Under the pieces are notes generated by a model. That model saw only the letters and a list, made by a program, of their open reading frames with translations. It made no database searches and had not been told where the DNA came from. A stretch of DNA of 64,000 nt from contig NZ_WUQY01000011.1 in assembly GCF_009829085.1 (NCBI RefSeq), forward strand, positions 1-64,000. The letters run 5' to 3'. Numbering within the stretch: position 1 is the stretch's first letter; each line of letters starts with the position of its first letter. The translations under genes were made by a program, and so were the position numbers. The DNA comes from Sphingobacterium bovisgrunnientis. Lineage in GTDB: Bacteria; Bacteroidota; Bacteroidia; Sphingobacteriales; Sphingobacteriaceae. Positions 44,988 through 54,165 of this stretch are shown here, piece after piece.

Positions 44988-47894
44988 ATGAAAAAAACAT
45001 TACTAATTATTTATTTCATTACATTTTTACTTCTAGATGTAATTGCGCAAAGTCGGTTATTAACCGGCACAATTAAGGATAATCAAAATCGACCTATCAG
45101 CAATGCTAGTATACTTGTAAAAGGGTCCAATCTATCAACAATATCGGATGGGGCTGGTAATTTTGAAATTCGTCTTACATCCGCTAATGCGACACTAATT
45201 TTTTCTGCTGTAGGTTATGAAGATCAAGAGATCCCTACTCAAAATAAAGATCGGCTTAATGTGATTATGGAAGAACGTAACATAGGCTTAGACGAGGTTG
45301 TAGTTGTTGGGTTTTCTTCCGTGGATAAAAAACACGTTGCTTCCTCTGTTTCGCAAATGGATATGTCCTCGACTAAAAATCGACCAATAATTAAACTAGA
45401 GCAAGCATTCAGTGGAACTATCCCTGGGGTAACTATGCTTCAGGGAAATAGTCTTCCTGGCGCTAACGCGGGAAATATTTCTATTCGAGGGATGAGTACA
45501 TTACAAAATGCAAGCCCATTAGTAATTGTCGATGGTATGGAACAGTCTTTATCAGACATTGATCCTAATCAAATAAAAAGCTTAACAGTACTAAAAGATG
45601 CCGCTTCAACAGCGATGTACGGATCACGTGGTGCAAATGGTGTTATTATTATTGAGACAGAACGTGGTTCGACAGGTCAATTTAAGGTAGATATTAATGC
45701 ATGGGCAGCCATTGATAATCCAATAGATCTGCCAACTTTCGTAGACGCGTCTAATTATATGCGTCTAAATAATGAAGCAAGAGGATACCAAGGACAAACA
45801 GTTCTATTTTCGGAAGAAGACATCCGTAAAGCAGAAACTGGTGAAACAAAAAACATTAACTGGTTGGATGAGGTTATTCAAAAGAAATCATTTTCACAAA
45901 ATCAATCTGCAAGTGTTTCTGGTGGTGGTGGTGTAGGTACTTTTAATCTTATGCTAAACCATACACAGCAAGGCGGTCTAAACGACATCGAAGGCGCACG
46001 CAAATTTTCTGCTCGCTTCAACACCAATGTAAACATTGCTGACAAATTTGTTTTATTAGCTGATTTCTATGCTTTACGTAACCAATATGATCGCTTAATG
46101 GCTAATGATGACGGACATGGATTATACCAAATTGCTTGGCGCATGAATCCTACCTTACAACCTTATTTTGATTCTGACCTTCCAGAGCACTACATATTGC
46201 ATAACAACATGAATCCTATTGCTTCTATCAATAGAGGAGGAAAAAAGAGCTATTTAGGGGATCGTAGTACAATCAATTTAAGACCTAAATATTTTATCAA
46301 TAAAAATTTAAATATTGAAGCTAATATTTCCTATATGATTAATAAAGCAGCTGATAAATCTATTCGTGAAACATTTAAATTTTATGACATCAATGGAAAG
46401 CCTGCTACAATTTGGTCCAACTCTGTAGGTGCAAATCAAGGAATTAGTGAGTCACAAATCACGGCACGTGCTTTAGTAAACTACACGAAGGACCTTCGAC
46501 AGGACAAAGATAAGATTTACTTTACAGCTGGTGCTGAAATGATGAATTATGCCTATACAGATTATCGTGAAGTAAATAAAGCATCATTTTTCGGAAAGTT
46601 AAATTATTCATTTGATAATCGCTATTTATTAGAGGTAACAGCACGTACAGACGGTAGCTCTAAGTTTGCACCAGGGCAAAAATGGGGATTTTTCCCTTCA
46701 GCAGCCCTAGCTTGGAATATATCCAATGAGGCTTTCATGGCTAACCTAAAAGATGCTGGTGTATTGAACAATTTTAAATTAAGAGCTTCTTATGGTTTAA
46801 TAGGGAATGAAAATGTAGCACCTTATCTGTGGCAAGAAAGTGTAAATACATGGGGATGGACTATGCGTGTCCCAAATGCTAATTTCTCTTGGGAAAAACA
46901 AAAACAACTGAACATTGGAGCTGATTTAGCCTTTTTACAAAATCGCTTAAATATTACAGCAGAGGTATATGATAAATTTTCTTATGATTTAATCTATGCA
47001 GACTTCCCTGTCCCTCCGTTAACAGGTTCCTACTATTTAACTACAGCAGTAAATATTGGTGAGGTTAAAAATAAAGGATATGAGATTTCGGCAAATTGGT
47101 CAGACAAAATAGGAAATGTAGAGTATACTATAGGCGGTATGCTTTTTGACAATGAAAACCGTGTATTGAAAGCTGGTTACAGTAATTCGGATACATTAAT
47201 TTTTAAAGATACCAACGATAAAATATGGTATAATGGGATTGCAATCGACAACTATTATGGTTACGAGACTGAAGGTTTCTTTGCAGATAGAGCTGATGTA
47301 GATGGTACTGTCGCGAAAATGCCCAATACTCTTCCTGGAGATATCAAATATAAAGATCAAAATGGTGATGGGATCATTAATGACGACGATCGTGTAAATT
47401 TAGGTGACCCTTTTCCCCACTTGAACTACTCTTTAAATCTTAACTTAAAATATAAAAATTGGGATTTCGGTATGCTTGGTCAAGGTGTTGGTAAGCGTAC
47501 GTCTCGTCTAAATGGCCAAGAAGGCTACCCTGTATTAGTTGATGGGTCAAGTAACGCATTAGGTGCTCCACGCCAAGAATATGCAGACAACCGCTGGACA
47601 CCAGAAAACCAAAATAGTAGATTCCCACGTGTATGGACAGGAGCTAGTACAAATACCTTCTTAAGTGATGTCTGGTTGTCGGATGCGTCTTTTTTTCGTA
47701 TAAAAATGCTTCAAATAGGCTATACATTTCCAAAATTAGGAAAAAATATAAAGAATGTCAGAATGTATATTAATGCACAAGATGCTTTTACATTTACTAA
47801 ATACGAAGGATTAGAGCCAGAGCGTAATGGCGGGAATGGAAATTACCCACGTATGGCAACGTACAGTTTTGGTATTAGAGCGAGTATTTATTAA
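44988..47894 (+). CDS. SusC/RagA-family TonB-dependent transporter
   Basis: A 968-residue outer-membrane transporter. The signal peptide ends around residue 20 (DVIAQ), followed by a carboxypeptidase-regulatory-like domain (about 24-95), a TonB-box-like DEVVVVGFSS and the plug with GNISIRGMSTLQNASPLVIVDGM and IKSLTVLKDAASTAMYGSRGANGVIIIET. It ends in an aromatic-rich barrel strand. It has no STN domain, so it is not coupled to an anti-sigma factor in the FecA manner. Together with the SusD protein 21 bases downstream it forms a complete uptake pair. No enzymes are attached, so the ligand class cannot be guessed. Confidence 0.95.
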   Translation: MKKTLLIIYFITFLLLDVIAQSRLLTGTIKDNQNRPISNASILVKGSNLSTISDGAGNFEIRLTSANATLIFSAVGYEDQEIPTQNKDRLNVIMEERNIGLDEVVVVGFSSVDKKHVASSVSQMDMSSTKNRPIIKLEQAFSGTIPGVTMLQGNSLPGANAGNISIRGMSTLQNASPLVIVDGMEQSLSDIDPNQIKSLTVLKDAASTAMYGSRGANGVIIIETERGSTGQFKVDINAWAAIDNPIDLPTFVDASNYMRLNNEARGYQGQTVLFSEEDIRKAETGETKNINWLDEVIQKKSFSQNQSASVSGGGGVGTFNLMLNHTQQGGLNDIEGARKFSARFNTNVNIADKFVLLADFYALRNQYDRLMANDDGHGLYQIAWRMNPTLQPYFDSDLPEHYILHNNMNPIASINRGGKKSYLGDRSTINLRPKYFINKNLNIEANISYMINKAADKSIRETFKFYDINGKPATIWSNSVGANQGISESQITARALVNYTKDLRQDKDKIYFTAGAEMMNYAYTDYREVNKASFFGKLNYSFDNRYLLEVTARTDGSSKFAPGQKWGFFPSAALAWNISNEAFMANLKDAGVLNNFKLRASYGLIGNENVAPYLWQESVNTWGWTMRVPNANFSWEKQKQLNIGADLAFLQNRLNITAEVYDKFSYDLIYADFPVPPLTGSYYLTTAVNIGEVKNKGYEISANWSDKIGNVEYTIGGMLFDNENRVLKAGYSNSDTLIFKDTNDKIWYNGIAIDNYYGYETEGFFADRADVDGTVAKMPNTLPGDIKYKDQNGDGIINDDDRVNLGDPFPHLNYSLNLNLKYKNWDFGMLGQGVGKRTSRLNGQEGYPVLVDGSSNALGAPRQEYADNRWTPENQNSRFPRVWTGASTNTFLSDVWLSDASFFRIKMLQIGYTFPKLGKNIKNVRMYINAQDAFTFTKYEGLEPERNGGNGNYPRMATYSFGIRASIY

Positions 47895-47915
47895 ACCTAA
47901 AAAATTGAGAACAAG

Positions 47916-49511
47916 ATGAAAAAATCAATATTATTTTTCAGCATATTAGCAACGATGTCATTAAGTAGCTGTGAGAAATTCCTAGATAAAACAGATCCAA
48001 CAGCCACCTCATTTGTTGAATTCTTTAACACTGAAGAAGATCTACGTCGCGTAGTCTACAGTAGCTATGTAGACGTATTTAGCTCCGTTGGTGCAAGAGG
48101 TATTCTTTTCTATATGGAAGATGGTAAGTCTGATAATGCCTATAGTCGTGTTGATGGTGATCACCACCAGCGTATCGCTAATGGTAATTTTAATGCTAAT
48201 ACAGCTGCCTTTTTGTATTATTACGAATTACAAATGAAACATATGGGACGTCTGAATACTTTTATTGCGAATGCAGATATACCCTATGTAGAAGATGAAG
48301 CTGTACGTACTAAGTTTAAAAGTATTTTAGAAGCCCTACGAGTATGGCATTACTTTAAATTAACAAGTAGATGGGGAGACGTACCTTTTTTCCTAGAGCC
48401 AGCTACTATTGAATCAGCTCTTCAACCACCTACACCTAAAGAAGAAATTCTAGATAAATTATTTCCTTTAGCTGAAGAGATTGCAGCAAGACTACCCGAA
48501 AATGAATATACTTCAGATGCTTATATGTTTAATCGCTATTCTTTCAAATCATTGATTATGCGTTATGCGCTAATAAATGAGCGTTATGAATTGGCCGCAA
48601 AAATAGCTAAAGAAATTATGGATAGTGGAAAGTATCAATTGCACTCGAGCTATGCTAATTTGTTCAATTATAAAGCGGATAAAACAAATAAAGAATTTAT
48701 AATGAAGTTCGATATGGAAAGTCATGCTAACTCTGCTACCAACTCATTCAGAGACTTAGCACCTCAATTTAGAACAGGGAATGGACAATCATATCTAGTA
48801 CCTACCAAATCATTAGTGGATTCTTACTGGACGTTGCAAGGTAGAGCTATTGATAATTGTCCTTTACATAGTAAACAAGAATATGAATTGAATCCTAAAC
48901 TAAATAGAGATCCACGTCTGGCTGCTAGTATATTCGGCCATGGTGATACTTTTTCTGGTGAACGTATTGATATCTATAATACTGGATCTTTGATGTACTT
49001 CGAAAACCAACGAGCAAGTAAATCAGGGTATTGGTTCAGAAAGTTTGTAGATGATACTGACGCTTTCAAATCAGGTGGAAATATGCATTTCCCCTTATCA
49101 CGTTATGCAGAAGTATTACTTACGTATGCAGAAGCAAAAATTATGCTTAATGATGTAGATGATTTAGCAAAAGACTGTATTAATCAGGTGCGTAAAAGAG
49201 CGGGTCTTAGTATGGACATAGCAGATGTAAAACTAACTAATAAAACGCAACAAGAATGGATAGACTTGATTCGAAATGAACGACGTACCGAATTTGCTGG
49301 CGAAGGATTAAGATACGATGATATCTTACGTTGGAAAATTGCTGAGGAAGTTTTAAATGAGCCTGCTTTGGGACATACCCGATTAGTAGATGGCAAAATA
49401 GAAACTTTAAAAATTGAAGATCGTTCTTTTCAGCCTCATAATTACAGATGGCCATTCCATGCAAATAGTATGCGTGTAGAGCCTGGATTAAAACAAAACC
49501 CAGGTTATTAA
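47916..49511 (+). CDS. SusD/RagB-family outer-membrane lipoprotein
   Basis: A 531-residue surface lipoprotein. The lipobox LSSC (Cys19) is followed by EKFLDKTDPTATS, and TPR-like helices and the C-terminal IRNERRTEFAGEGLRYDDILRWKIAEEVL motif define the SusD/RagB fold. It ends with the usual GLKQNPGY tail. It pairs with the SusC protein encoded immediately upstream to bind and deliver a ligand. A strong terminator follows 74 bases later, so the pair is a two-gene transcript. Confidence 0.95.
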   Translation: MKKSILFFSILATMSLSSCEKFLDKTDPTATSFVEFFNTEEDLRRVVYSSYVDVFSSVGARGILFYMEDGKSDNAYSRVDGDHHQRIANGNFNANTAAFLYYYELQMKHMGRLNTFIANADIPYVEDEAVRTKFKSILEALRVWHYFKLTSRWGDVPFFLEPATIESALQPPTPKEEILDKLFPLAEEIAARLPENEYTSDAYMFNRYSFKSLIMRYALINERYELAAKIAKEIMDSGKYQLHSSYANLFNYKADKTNKEFIMKFDMESHANSATNSFRDLAPQFRTGNGQSYLVPTKSLVDSYWTLQGRAIDNCPLHSKQEYELNPKLNRDPRLAASIFGHGDTFSGERIDIYNTGSLMYFENQRASKSGYWFRKFVDDTDAFKSGGNMHFPLSRYAEVLLTYAEAKIMLNDVDDLAKDCINQVRKRAGLSMDIADVKLTNKTQQEWIDLIRNERRTEFAGEGLRYDDILRWKIAEEVLNEPALGHTRLVDGKIETLKIEDRSFQPHNYRWPFHANSMRVEPGLKQNPGY

Positions 49512-49584
49512 GAAACCTGATCAAAATGACTATTTTTGAAAACAAGAAACAGGTTTTCAATGATTAAAAACACATAAAATTAAA

Positions 49585-49616
49585 CAGTAGTAGCCGATAG
49601 GTTGCTACTGTTTTTT
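49585..49616 (+). terminator. Intrinsic terminator of the plus-strand SusC/SusD pair
   Basis: An 11-bp stem (CAGTAGTAGCC with GGTTGCTACTG, two G-T wobbles) around a GATA loop, followed by six T residues at 49611-49616. This is a textbook rho-independent terminator 74 bases after the SusD stop. Confidence 0.85.
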
Positions 49617-50090
49617 GTTTTATAGGTCCTGTAATTCATTTATGGTCTAATGTTGTTATAAATTCGAATAGCTTCATTAACTATTTCCTTCATCAACCAT
49701 AACTCTAAATGATAAATGCCACTCCTAAACTCTTGTTTGAGAATTCGATTAATACGTTCATTAATCGTGAACACCTCTCATTTTCAATGACTATTCTAGA
49801 AGAATTAAAACACCAAAAACTAAATTCAAGGTAAAACTGATATAATACCACATCAGTTTTATTTCAAAAAATATTAGTTAGACTAAAGGATATCTATGCT
49901 AAATACATTGGCGTAACGGTGTTTTTATAATCCGGGAACGGAAAAACGCTTCTTACAACAAAGAAACAGAGGAACGTATCAACGACATACAAAAATGGAT
50001 GCTGAGACTAAAAGCATTTTTTCAACGTTATTGATAATTACATCCAAAATTTTAAAACTAAACAGGAACTTGTTTTCTATAGATACAGAA
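49617..50090. other. Intergenic stretch with one short protein-like remnant
   Basis: No intact gene. A plus-strand frame at 49927-50034 gives a charged helical tail (IIRERKNASYNKETEERIND and a following IQKWMLRLKAFFQRY) ending in TGA. It could be the end of a lost gene but has no recognisable family or start. Confidence 0.3.
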
Positions 50091-50128
50091 TAAAATAAAA
50101 ACTGCCCTCGGAAATATTCTGAGAGCAG
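50091..50128 (-). terminator. Intrinsic terminator of the EEP/DUF5689 operon
   Basis: On the minus strand a 12-bp stem with one mismatch (50102-50128, CTGCTCTCAGAA pairing with TTCCGAGGGCAG) around a 3-base loop is followed by TTTTTATTTT. It lies about 40 bases after the stop of the last operon gene at 50171. Confidence 0.8.
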
Positions 50129-50170
50129 CAATTATATATTATTGGTATTAATTAAATAACCCTTATTTAA

Positions 50171-51160
50171 CTAGGGCTTATATTCTAAGACGGAGTAGAT
50201 ATTAAAATTATCTAATATAACTCTGTTTGAAGCAGTACTTATATCTGATCCTGTCAGAAATTTAATTTTTATCGTAGATATGACAGTGTTATTATCAGGC
50301 TTCTTAAGATAAAAGGAATGAAATGAATTATTCCATAAGTTCTTTTCAATTAATGCCGATTGTGAATCGAAATAATTCAATTCAATAGTTTTAATTGTAC
50401 TGTTATCTAAGAATGTACATCCATTTTGAAGTTCTAGAGTCAATTTATTTCCATCCCTATCGGCAAATAATGGTGAATACGCTAAAGCATTAAAGGTCAG
50501 CACTAAAATGCTATCTCGTTCAATTCCTCCAATATTTCTGCTTATTAGATCCGCACCATAACTAACCGAACCCATTTTAACATATTCAAACCGGCCGTAG
50601 ACATGTGCTGAGGACTCTTTCTCTCCTATTGTTGAAGTCCATCCGTTAGATTTTTGGGTGGATGTCCAATTCTCTAGCAATACTTCACGGCCTTCATCTA
50701 AAGGGTTCAATACACCATACCTTAACCAATTAAAATTATCATTAAATCTTCTTATGTATCCTTGAGACATTGACACAAACCCACCGTCTAGATCCTCGGT
50801 AATGAAAGATAAAACATTACTTCGTTTTTCAAAAGTTTCCAATAAAGGTTTAATATCTATGATAACTTGAGAAATATTGTTATCTAATTTTTCAACCTTG
50901 TCGATGGTTACCCATTTCTCTAGGCTGTTTGTCTCACTCGAAACTTTGAAATCTTTAGTAGTATGAATGTATAGCGTATCTTTCCCTCCTTCAATAGAGG
51001 CTGGATAAATTGAATCTATCTTATCTTCTAAATGGATACTCTCAGAAATGACAAACGAGGAGAGTTGCCTAGATTCTTCTTGTTTATCACAAGAATATAG
51101 AGCCGTAATTCCAATTGTAAGGAAATACACTATTTTGTATTTTATTAAATTTCTAAACAT
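50171..51160 (-). CDS. Surface lipoprotein, unknown function (operon tail)
   Basis: A 329-residue exported lipoprotein with lipobox LYSC (Cys24). The mature N-terminal half (about 55-140) has the strand pattern of a BACON-like or Ig-like domain (GGKDTLYIHTTKDFKVSSETNSLEKWVTID...). The C-terminal half is rich in beta-strands with aromatic residues (GWTSTIGEKESSAHVYGRFEYVKMG and LTFNALAYSPL), similar to a jelly-roll binding domain. It is the last gene of the operon, 10 bases after an EEP-fold gene. It likely binds the substrate at the cell surface; no catalytic motif is visible. Confidence 0.75.
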   Translation of the reverse strand: MFRNLIKYKIVYFLTIGITALYSCDKQEESRQLSSFVISESIHLEDKIDSIYPASIEGGKDTLYIHTTKDFKVSSETNSLEKWVTIDKVEKLDNNISQVIIDIKPLLETFEKRSNVLSFITEDLDGGFVSMSQGYIRRFNDNFNWLRYGVLNPLDEGREVLLENWTSTQKSNGWTSTIGEKESSAHVYGRFEYVKMGSVSYGADLISRNIGGIERDSILVLTFNALAYSPLFADRDGNKLTLELQNGCTFLDNSTIKTIELNYFDSQSALIEKNLWNNSFHSFYLKKPDNNTVISTIKIKFLTGSDISTASNRVILDNFNIYSVLEYKP

Positions 51161-51170
51161 CTTAAATAAT

Positions 51171-51974
51171 TTAATTCCATGAAATCACTAAATCAGCTAT
51201 AATAGGTAAATGATCTAAATCATTAAGCCCTGTCATTGGTGCTGATACATTAAATATTTTTATATTAGATGAGGTAATGATATTATCAATATTATAATCA
51301 ATAGCTCCTTGGTAACCCGATTTCAAAGCTTTCCCACCACAGGTGTTAAACCAGCCTAAATGCCCGCCATTAGCCATATTAAAGCCTTGAGATGTAAATT
51401 TTAATTGATTTTTATCAGAAGCATTCATATCGCCTAAGCAAATGAAATACTTATATTTCTTAAGCTCCTGAATTAACATATTTAAAGAGTTATCATGCCA
51501 GTCTTTTTGCCATGGGATATGAGTAGAAATTACTGTTATAATCTCATCCCCAACATGCATATCTCCTATAATAGCATAATAATCCCCATCCCAGTTTTTT
51601 TGACGGATATTAGTTAATTTGTAATTTGAAGCTAAGCCATTAAATATCCACCTTTTAGACTCTCCCATAACTACAGTTGAATAAAATGGATCTAGTAAAT
51701 GTTGTTGCGCATTATAGATACTATCCTTATCAAAATAGCTATTCCACTCATTAACAGACAAAATATCAAAACCCTCTTTACCAATCCACTGTTTCCATCG
51801 CTTTAATTCAGCTTCAGCGACATTTTTATTAAGCTGAAATCCACCAAGAGAACCTTGATTAAAATGTCCAATATTATAGCTACAAACTTTTAATTTCATT
51901 GGCATTTGATTCTTTTGTGCAAATGTAAAATTTGCACAAAAGAACAATATCACCCAAAATAGAACTCGTTTCAT
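51171..51974 (-). CDS. Exported endonuclease/exonuclease/phosphatase-family protein
   Basis: A 267-residue protein with a Sec signal (cleavage after NFTFAQ) and no lipobox. The EEP (DNase I-like) fold is marked by KVCSYNIGHFN, the metal-binding glutamate in LSVNEWN, STHIPW, GDMNAS and the terminal DLDHLPI (Asp-His pair). These residues are in the right order for a metal-dependent phosphodiesterase. It is probably periplasmic or secreted. It lies 8 bases after a DUF5689 lipoprotein gene in the same operon. Nucleic acid, phospholipid head groups or other phosphodiesters are all possible substrates. Confidence 0.88.
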   Translation of the reverse strand: MKRVLFWVILFFCANFTFAQKNQMPMKLKVCSYNIGHFNQGSLGGFQLNKNVAEAELKRWKQWIGKEGFDILSVNEWNSYFDKDSIYNAQQHLLDPFYSTVVMGESKRWIFNGLASNYKLTNIRQKNWDGDYYAIIGDMHVGDEIITVISTHIPWQKDWHDNSLNMLIQELKKYKYFICLGDMNASDKNQLKFTSQGFNMANGGHLGWFNTCGGKALKSGYQGAIDYNIDNIITSSNIKIFNVSAPMTGLNDLDHLPIIADLVISWN

Positions 51975-51982
51975 ATGTATAT

Positions 51983-54157
51983 CTATTTGTTATATCTAAT
52001 ACCTAAATAACCTAACCCAGTATTTGAAGCAGCAGTTAATGGCTCAGAGGCATATGAATTACCATCGCTTGCTAAATTTCTATCTACTATAAGTCTAATA
52101 TATACTTTAGATTTGCCCAGTAATGTTAATGGTAAATTAAAAGTATAGTTTTTATATCCTGCCAATTGATGAATCGTCGTATTGGCCCAAAGTGGTACAT
52201 CAGGCACTGTAAAGGGAGCAATTGTATTCCAGCTTCCATCCATATTACCGTGATCAGACCATTCTACCTTCCAATATCTTGGCGCTCCTTTACCAGTACC
52301 ACCTGTTAAATTTGCCATTGTAAACTGTAGGGATAACTTATCTGTAGATATGCCTTGGGTAGAAAAGTCTAATACAAACGCCTCTCCTCTTTGCTTTGCT
52401 TCATTCCACCAAAGAGTATTGCCAGAAATTGCAGCGTTAATGACCTGCCCCTTACCATCACTATTAGTTGTTGCTTCCTGGTTTTGCTTTGTATTTCCCA
52501 GCATCACACCATTACCATATTTATTATTATTTCCTAATGAGGTGTTCCCTATAGGCCCCAAGTAAGAGTAATCGAAGGTTCGCGCTAAGTTTACTGTGGA
52601 TACGGAAGAAGATATACTACCATTTCCAAATGTAGCTTTAGCAACACCATTTTCAATTACTGGATACTGAAATTCTGTGACTAAGGCTGAAAAACCAGAG
52701 TTGAAATCTGAGCTTATTTTGATATCTGATTTCGATAAATGACGAATTTGACATCGGCCTATATTCCCAAATTTATCTTCTGTTACATCATCTTCATATT
52801 CAAAACGAGTAAACTTTTCATGAACAATTACACCTGAAACATCTCCAGACCCATAAGGTAATATAGCACCATCTCGTCTATATGGTACACGCGTATTGGT
52901 CATCAAGAATATGCTCTCACCCTGAATATCACGCATTACTAATGGATATTTAGCAACTCGGTGTGCATTAAATGGTGTAGCGTACCCCTCATTTATAGGT
53001 GTAAAAGAACCTTTGCGAATAGGAAATTCAGTATCCTTTAGCGTGACATAAGTAAAGATATCATCATCAGTAAGTTCTGAAATATACTTTGATTTATTAG
53101 CTAAATTAGATGCCATCCCCTCTTCTTGACTCAAAACCATCATAGAGGTAACACCACTTATGGTGTAATAATCCGGGTTGGTTTCTTTATTTACAGATGT
53201 ACCCTTTAAAAGGATTTTAACTTTACTGTAACTTTTAAATATATTGTCATTAACAGTACTTGTAACTATCTTAAACCCATACTTACCATCAAAAGTCTGA
53301 ATGTATGTCACCCTATCAGTTTCCGTATAATTTATAGCAGTTGGTGTTGTCTGCACATGTTCGCTAGCGTTAGGGTTTTTAGCATCAGATATAATTATCC
53401 CTTCAATATAAATATCGGAAGTAATTCGCTCTCCAGCCCATGAACGTACAGCAGTGAAATCTGTTAATGTACCAAATTCGTTATTTGCATTTGCCTGTAC
53501 AAGATATAAGGTACTGGAAATCTCTTGACCCCAGCCGTCTATATATGAAAGCTTTATCTGTGCATTTCGTAATTTTACAGGATCCCTATTAGGCTCAACT
53601 GTGAAAGAGAGTAGCGAATCTTGTTGATTATATGTAAAATCATCAGAGACCCACAGATCACCATTAGCCTCAGGATAAACAATATTAACCTTTACATCAT
53701 CAAAAGAGATATTTGCATTCAATTTAACACTAACATCTCCACCATCACCTAATACAGAAGTGTTTAAAACTGGGAACTGCATTTTAGCATTCTCAGTACC
53801 CCTTTGCTTTATATATAGCGTATCGTATCTATCATACGCCTCAGAATATAAAGGCACAACTGCCATCCTATTAAATGAGTCATTAGCTTGATAAGTAAAT
53901 GTTATAGACGTATCCCCAGAATAATTTTTAGCATTACTTGAAAGCCAGGAATCATCTTGAGAAATATTTACAGTAAAATCAGCGTTAGACAAGATTTTTA
54001 CTTTCACTTCACCCGCACTGCTAGGTACTATATATTCGTTTGCTTGAGCGCCCAATTCAGAAAATGGAGCATATTCAATTAAATCCTTCTTACAGCTCTG
54101 TAGAAAAGCTAATAAGAAAAACACAGGAAGTAAATATTTAATATTTCTTTTCTTCAT
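51983..54157 (-). CDS. DUF5689-domain lipoprotein with BACON domain
   Basis: A 724-residue surface lipoprotein. The lipobox LQSC (Cys22) is followed by a BACON-type domain (about 35-118), a second Ig-like region (to about 220) and the DUF5689 segment (about 220-465; GIIISDAKNPNASEHVQ... to GRCQIRHLSKSDIKI). A C-terminal jelly-roll-like domain (about 480-724) may bind ligand. DUF5689 regions have OB-like strand patterns and often accompany secreted nucleases and EEP proteins. It is a tandem paralogue of the 806-residue neighbour, which lies 8 bases upstream. Binding of substrate at the surface is inferred. Confidence 0.85.
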   Translation of the reverse strand: MKKRNIKYLLPVFFLLAFLQSCKKDLIEYAPFSELGAQANEYIVPSSAGEVKVKILSNADFTVNISQDDSWLSSNAKNYSGDTSITFTYQANDSFNRMAVVPLYSEAYDRYDTLYIKQRGTENAKMQFPVLNTSVLGDGGDVSVKLNANISFDDVKVNIVYPEANGDLWVSDDFTYNQQDSLLSFTVEPNRDPVKLRNAQIKLSYIDGWGQEISSTLYLVQANANNEFGTLTDFTAVRSWAGERITSDIYIEGIIISDAKNPNASEHVQTTPTAINYTETDRVTYIQTFDGKYGFKIVTSTVNDNIFKSYSKVKILLKGTSVNKETNPDYYTISGVTSMMVLSQEEGMASNLANKSKYISELTDDDIFTYVTLKDTEFPIRKGSFTPINEGYATPFNAHRVAKYPLVMRDIQGESIFLMTNTRVPYRRDGAILPYGSGDVSGVIVHEKFTRFEYEDDVTEDKFGNIGRCQIRHLSKSDIKISSDFNSGFSALVTEFQYPVIENGVAKATFGNGSISSSVSTVNLARTFDYSYLGPIGNTSLGNNNKYGNGVMLGNTKQNQEATTNSDGKGQVINAAISGNTLWWNEAKQRGEAFVLDFSTQGISTDKLSLQFTMANLTGGTGKGAPRYWKVEWSDHGNMDGSWNTIAPFTVPDVPLWANTTIHQLAGYKNYTFNLPLTLLGKSKVYIRLIVDRNLASDGNSYASEPLTAASNTGLGYLGIRYNK

Positions 54158-54165
54158 AATAGCAT

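Noticed and set aside
49927..50034. Short gene between the SusD terminator and the EEP operon
   Set aside because: There is only a 35-codon open frame without a start or family; it is reported only as a possible remnant.
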